Positions 15,035 through 16,464 of a DNA stretch of 16,464 nucleotides are shown in pieces (position 1 is the stretch's first letter; each line of letters opens with the position of its first letter). Position numbers and translations under genes: made by a program. The notes beneath the pieces are model-generated. The model was not told where the DNA came from. It saw nothing but the letters and a program-made list of their open reading frames with translations, and did not search any database. The DNA comes from an uncultured Clostridium sp. (GTDB lineage Bacteria > Bacillota > Clostridia > Lachnospirales > Lachnospiraceae): positions 1-16,464 of the forward strand of contig UQJF01000065.1 of the NCBI GenBank assembly GCA_900541315.1, written 5' to 3'.

Positions 15035-15323
15035 TGGGGAAAAGACACATCCGTTTCCATCAACAAAATGGTCGAAAGTTGGCTTATAGTGTCACGTTGG
15101 ACTTTGGTTTGGAACTGGGTGAAAAACATTCCCCGCACAGTTGACAGAGCTTTCCCAGCCGAATAATCTGCTGGGAAAGCGGCTCATTTGCTGCGTCAAT
15201 CTGGAGTGTATGCATATCGGTGGTGTCAAAAGTGAGGTGCGTATTCTGGAAAACGATTCCAAACAGGGCGTTGTATTGCTCACTCCGATGGAATTGGCAG
15301 AAAGGGGGAACCAGTTTTTTTGA
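15035..15323 (+). pseudogene. csaA: csaA-like tRNA-binding protein, frameshifted remnant
   Basis: The region reads as CsaA (a small OB-fold tRNA-binding protein related to the MetRS C-terminal domain) in three successive frames. HPFPSTK (near 15050) matches the family PFPEAR stretch. RKLAYSVTLDFGLELGEKHS follows in another frame. Then AQLTELSQPNNLLGKRLICC and GGVKSEVRIL run to the stop at 15323. One missing base in the C run at 15130-15134 would restore the family motif SSAQLTEL. The family start, with its D-I-R-V-G motif, is not found. At least two frameshifts rule out a normal product. The spacer from 14980 to 15034 shows nothing recognisable. Confidence 0.72.
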
Positions 15324-16249
15324 AGCAGAAAAACATGATTTTTGAACACGGTTCAATTCTGGTTTTCATTGCTGGATGTCTGTGGGGAAGCATTGGATTG
15401 TTTATCAGGTTGATATCCGATGCCGGTGCCTCTGCTATAACTATTAGCTTTTTGCGCATGGCTTTCGCTTTTGTAATCCTGCTGGTTGTCACACTGATCC
15501 GTTCTGGAATTTCGGTTTTTCGTGTTAGTAAAAGAATTCTTTTCTTCAGCGCAATGCTGGGATTGATCTGCCATGGTGTTTATAATGTTTTCTACAGCTG
15601 GGCTGTGGTGCAGATTGGAGTAACGGTCAGTGCAGTATTGCTGAATGTCGCCCCTGTTTTCACTGCAATTCTTTCTGCGATTTTCTTCCATGAGCGGATT
15701 ACTTCCCATAAGTGCATTGCACTCCTGATTAATGTAATAGGATGTGTATTGGCGGCTACTGGTGGACAATTTACGGCTTCTTCGCTGTCCATTTCGGGGA
15801 TTTTCTTTGGCGTAGTATCTGGCTTCTGTTATGCTTTGACCGCTATTTTCGGAAAGCTCGCTGGAGAGGATAGTGACCCGTTTGTTATCAGTACCTACAG
15901 CTACCTGTTCGCAGCCCTGTTTTTGGCTGTATTCATGCGGCAGTGGGAAACGCCAATCACGTTTACTATCCACATCATGTGGTTGGGTTTTCTTTATGCG
16001 CTGATTCCTACAGCGATTGGCTATCTTTTTTATTATCAAGGGGTGCGTCAAATACATGAAAGTAGTAGGGTTCCCGTCATTGCTTCGATGGAGACAGTGA
16101 TGGCAACTGTCTTGGGCATGCTGGTTCTCGGCGAAAAGCTGACTGTTACGCGCTATCTGGGAATCATCATTGTGATGGTTTCCATTGTACTGATGCAGCA
16201 GCGCAAGATTGTACCTGATGCGACAGCACGGAATGACTCTGCTATGTAG
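15320..16249 (+). CDS. DMT-superfamily EamA-type permease
   Basis: This is a 309-residue membrane protein with about ten spans arranged as two EamA repeats (roughly 12-147 and 157-294). Typical elements are FIAGCLWGSIGLFIRL near 16-31, LNVAPVFTAILSAIFFHERI near 108-127 and its counterpart VPVIASMETVMATVLGMLVLGEKL in the second half. The family exports or imports metabolites and the substrate is unknown. The likely start is TTG at 15320, which overlaps the csaA remnant stop and follows AAAGGGGG at a rather long distance. ATG at 15335 is the alternative and costs five residues. A csaA-eamA overlap suggests the two were once co-translated. Confidence 0.88.
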   Translation: MKQKNMIFEHGSILVFIAGCLWGSIGLFIRLISDAGASAITISFLRMAFAFVILLVVTLIRSGISVFRVSKRILFFSAMLGLICHGVYNVFYSWAVVQIGVTVSAVLLNVAPVFTAILSAIFFHERITSHKCIALLINVIGCVLAATGGQFTASSLSISGIFFGVVSGFCYALTAIFGKLAGEDSDPFVISTYSYLFAALFLAVFMRQWETPITFTIHIMWLGFLYALIPTAIGYLFYYQGVRQIHESSRVPVIASMETVMATVLGMLVLGEKLTVTRYLGIIIVMVSIVLMQQRKIVPDATARNDSAM

Positions 16250-16281
16250 TTCTCTTGGTTTTCAGTCATTTCACAAGGAAT

Positions 16282-16325
16282 AAAGTCCAGTGTCTACATA
16301 CAAGATTGACATGGGACTTTTTCTT
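16282..16325 (+). terminator. Rho-independent terminator after the EamA gene
   Basis: AAAGTCC pairs with GGACTTT. An inner GTGTC/GACAT pairing (one G-U) extends the stem past a single mismatch. TTTTTCTT follows. It lies about 30 bases after the EamA stop. From 16326 to the window end I see nothing recognisable. Confidence 0.75.
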
Positions 16326-16464
16326 AATTGTTAGGCCAAGAGTCAGAATTGCTTAAACTTACAGTAAAAAACTTCTGAGCTATACAGAAAGAAAAAGAGA
16401 TGCCTTGTTAAGTTACTATACACGGGTAGTTCATTTTCATTGTGGAAAGTGACGAAAATCATTT

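Noticed and set aside
15353..16057. A 234-codon open frame on the minus strand
   Set aside because: It lies entirely opposite the EamA permease, is rich in Asn/Gln/Ser without any domain pattern, and is a shadow of the hydrophobic codons of the real gene.

Overview
The window looks like a low-to-mid GC Firmicute of the gut Clostridia/Lachnospiraceae type. Three things point there: strong AGGAGG-type ribosome binding sites, sigma-A promoters, and a CUT1 sugar ABC transporter with no ATPase gene of its own. A TnpV gene typical of clostridial transposons agrees. The first 30 bases are not biological. They are the Nextera/Tn5 Read-1 adapter, so base 31 is the true contig edge.

Left part (31-4780, all minus strand): probable cargo of a mobile element. 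It holds a heterodimeric exporter-fold ABC pair (one subunit cut by the contig edge), a TetR-type repressor with a clear promoter and two tandem palindromic operators, a class I methyltransferase with its own promoter, and tnpV. The element appears to end at a GA dinucleotide at 4779-4780. There a LysR-type regulator gene loses its reading frame and is left as a 200-residue stump that still has a consensus promoter.

Middle (5739-14860, all plus strand): a sugar uptake and catabolism cluster, divergent from the broken lysR. Gene order is a double-SIS protein, a ROK kinase with a degenerate zinc motif, a decayed second ROK gene, a solute-binding lipoprotein, two CUT1 permeases, a NagB-fold protein with a degenerate active site, and a 668-residue fusion of a ribokinase-like PfkB kinase with a GlmS/FrlB-type SIS enzyme. 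SIS, NagB-like and kinase functions together suggest breakdown of an amino sugar or an Amadori (amine-sugar) compound. A plausible scheme is import, phosphorylation by the kinase half, and isomerisation or deglycation by the SIS half. The substrate is not determined by the sequence. This cluster is the best candidate here for an undescribed system.

Right part (14861-16464): hairpin-rich spacer, a frameshifted csaA-like pseudogene, a DMT/EamA-type permease whose start overlaps the stop of that pseudogene, and a terminator. I see no tRNA, rRNA, CRISPR array or complete insertion sequence.
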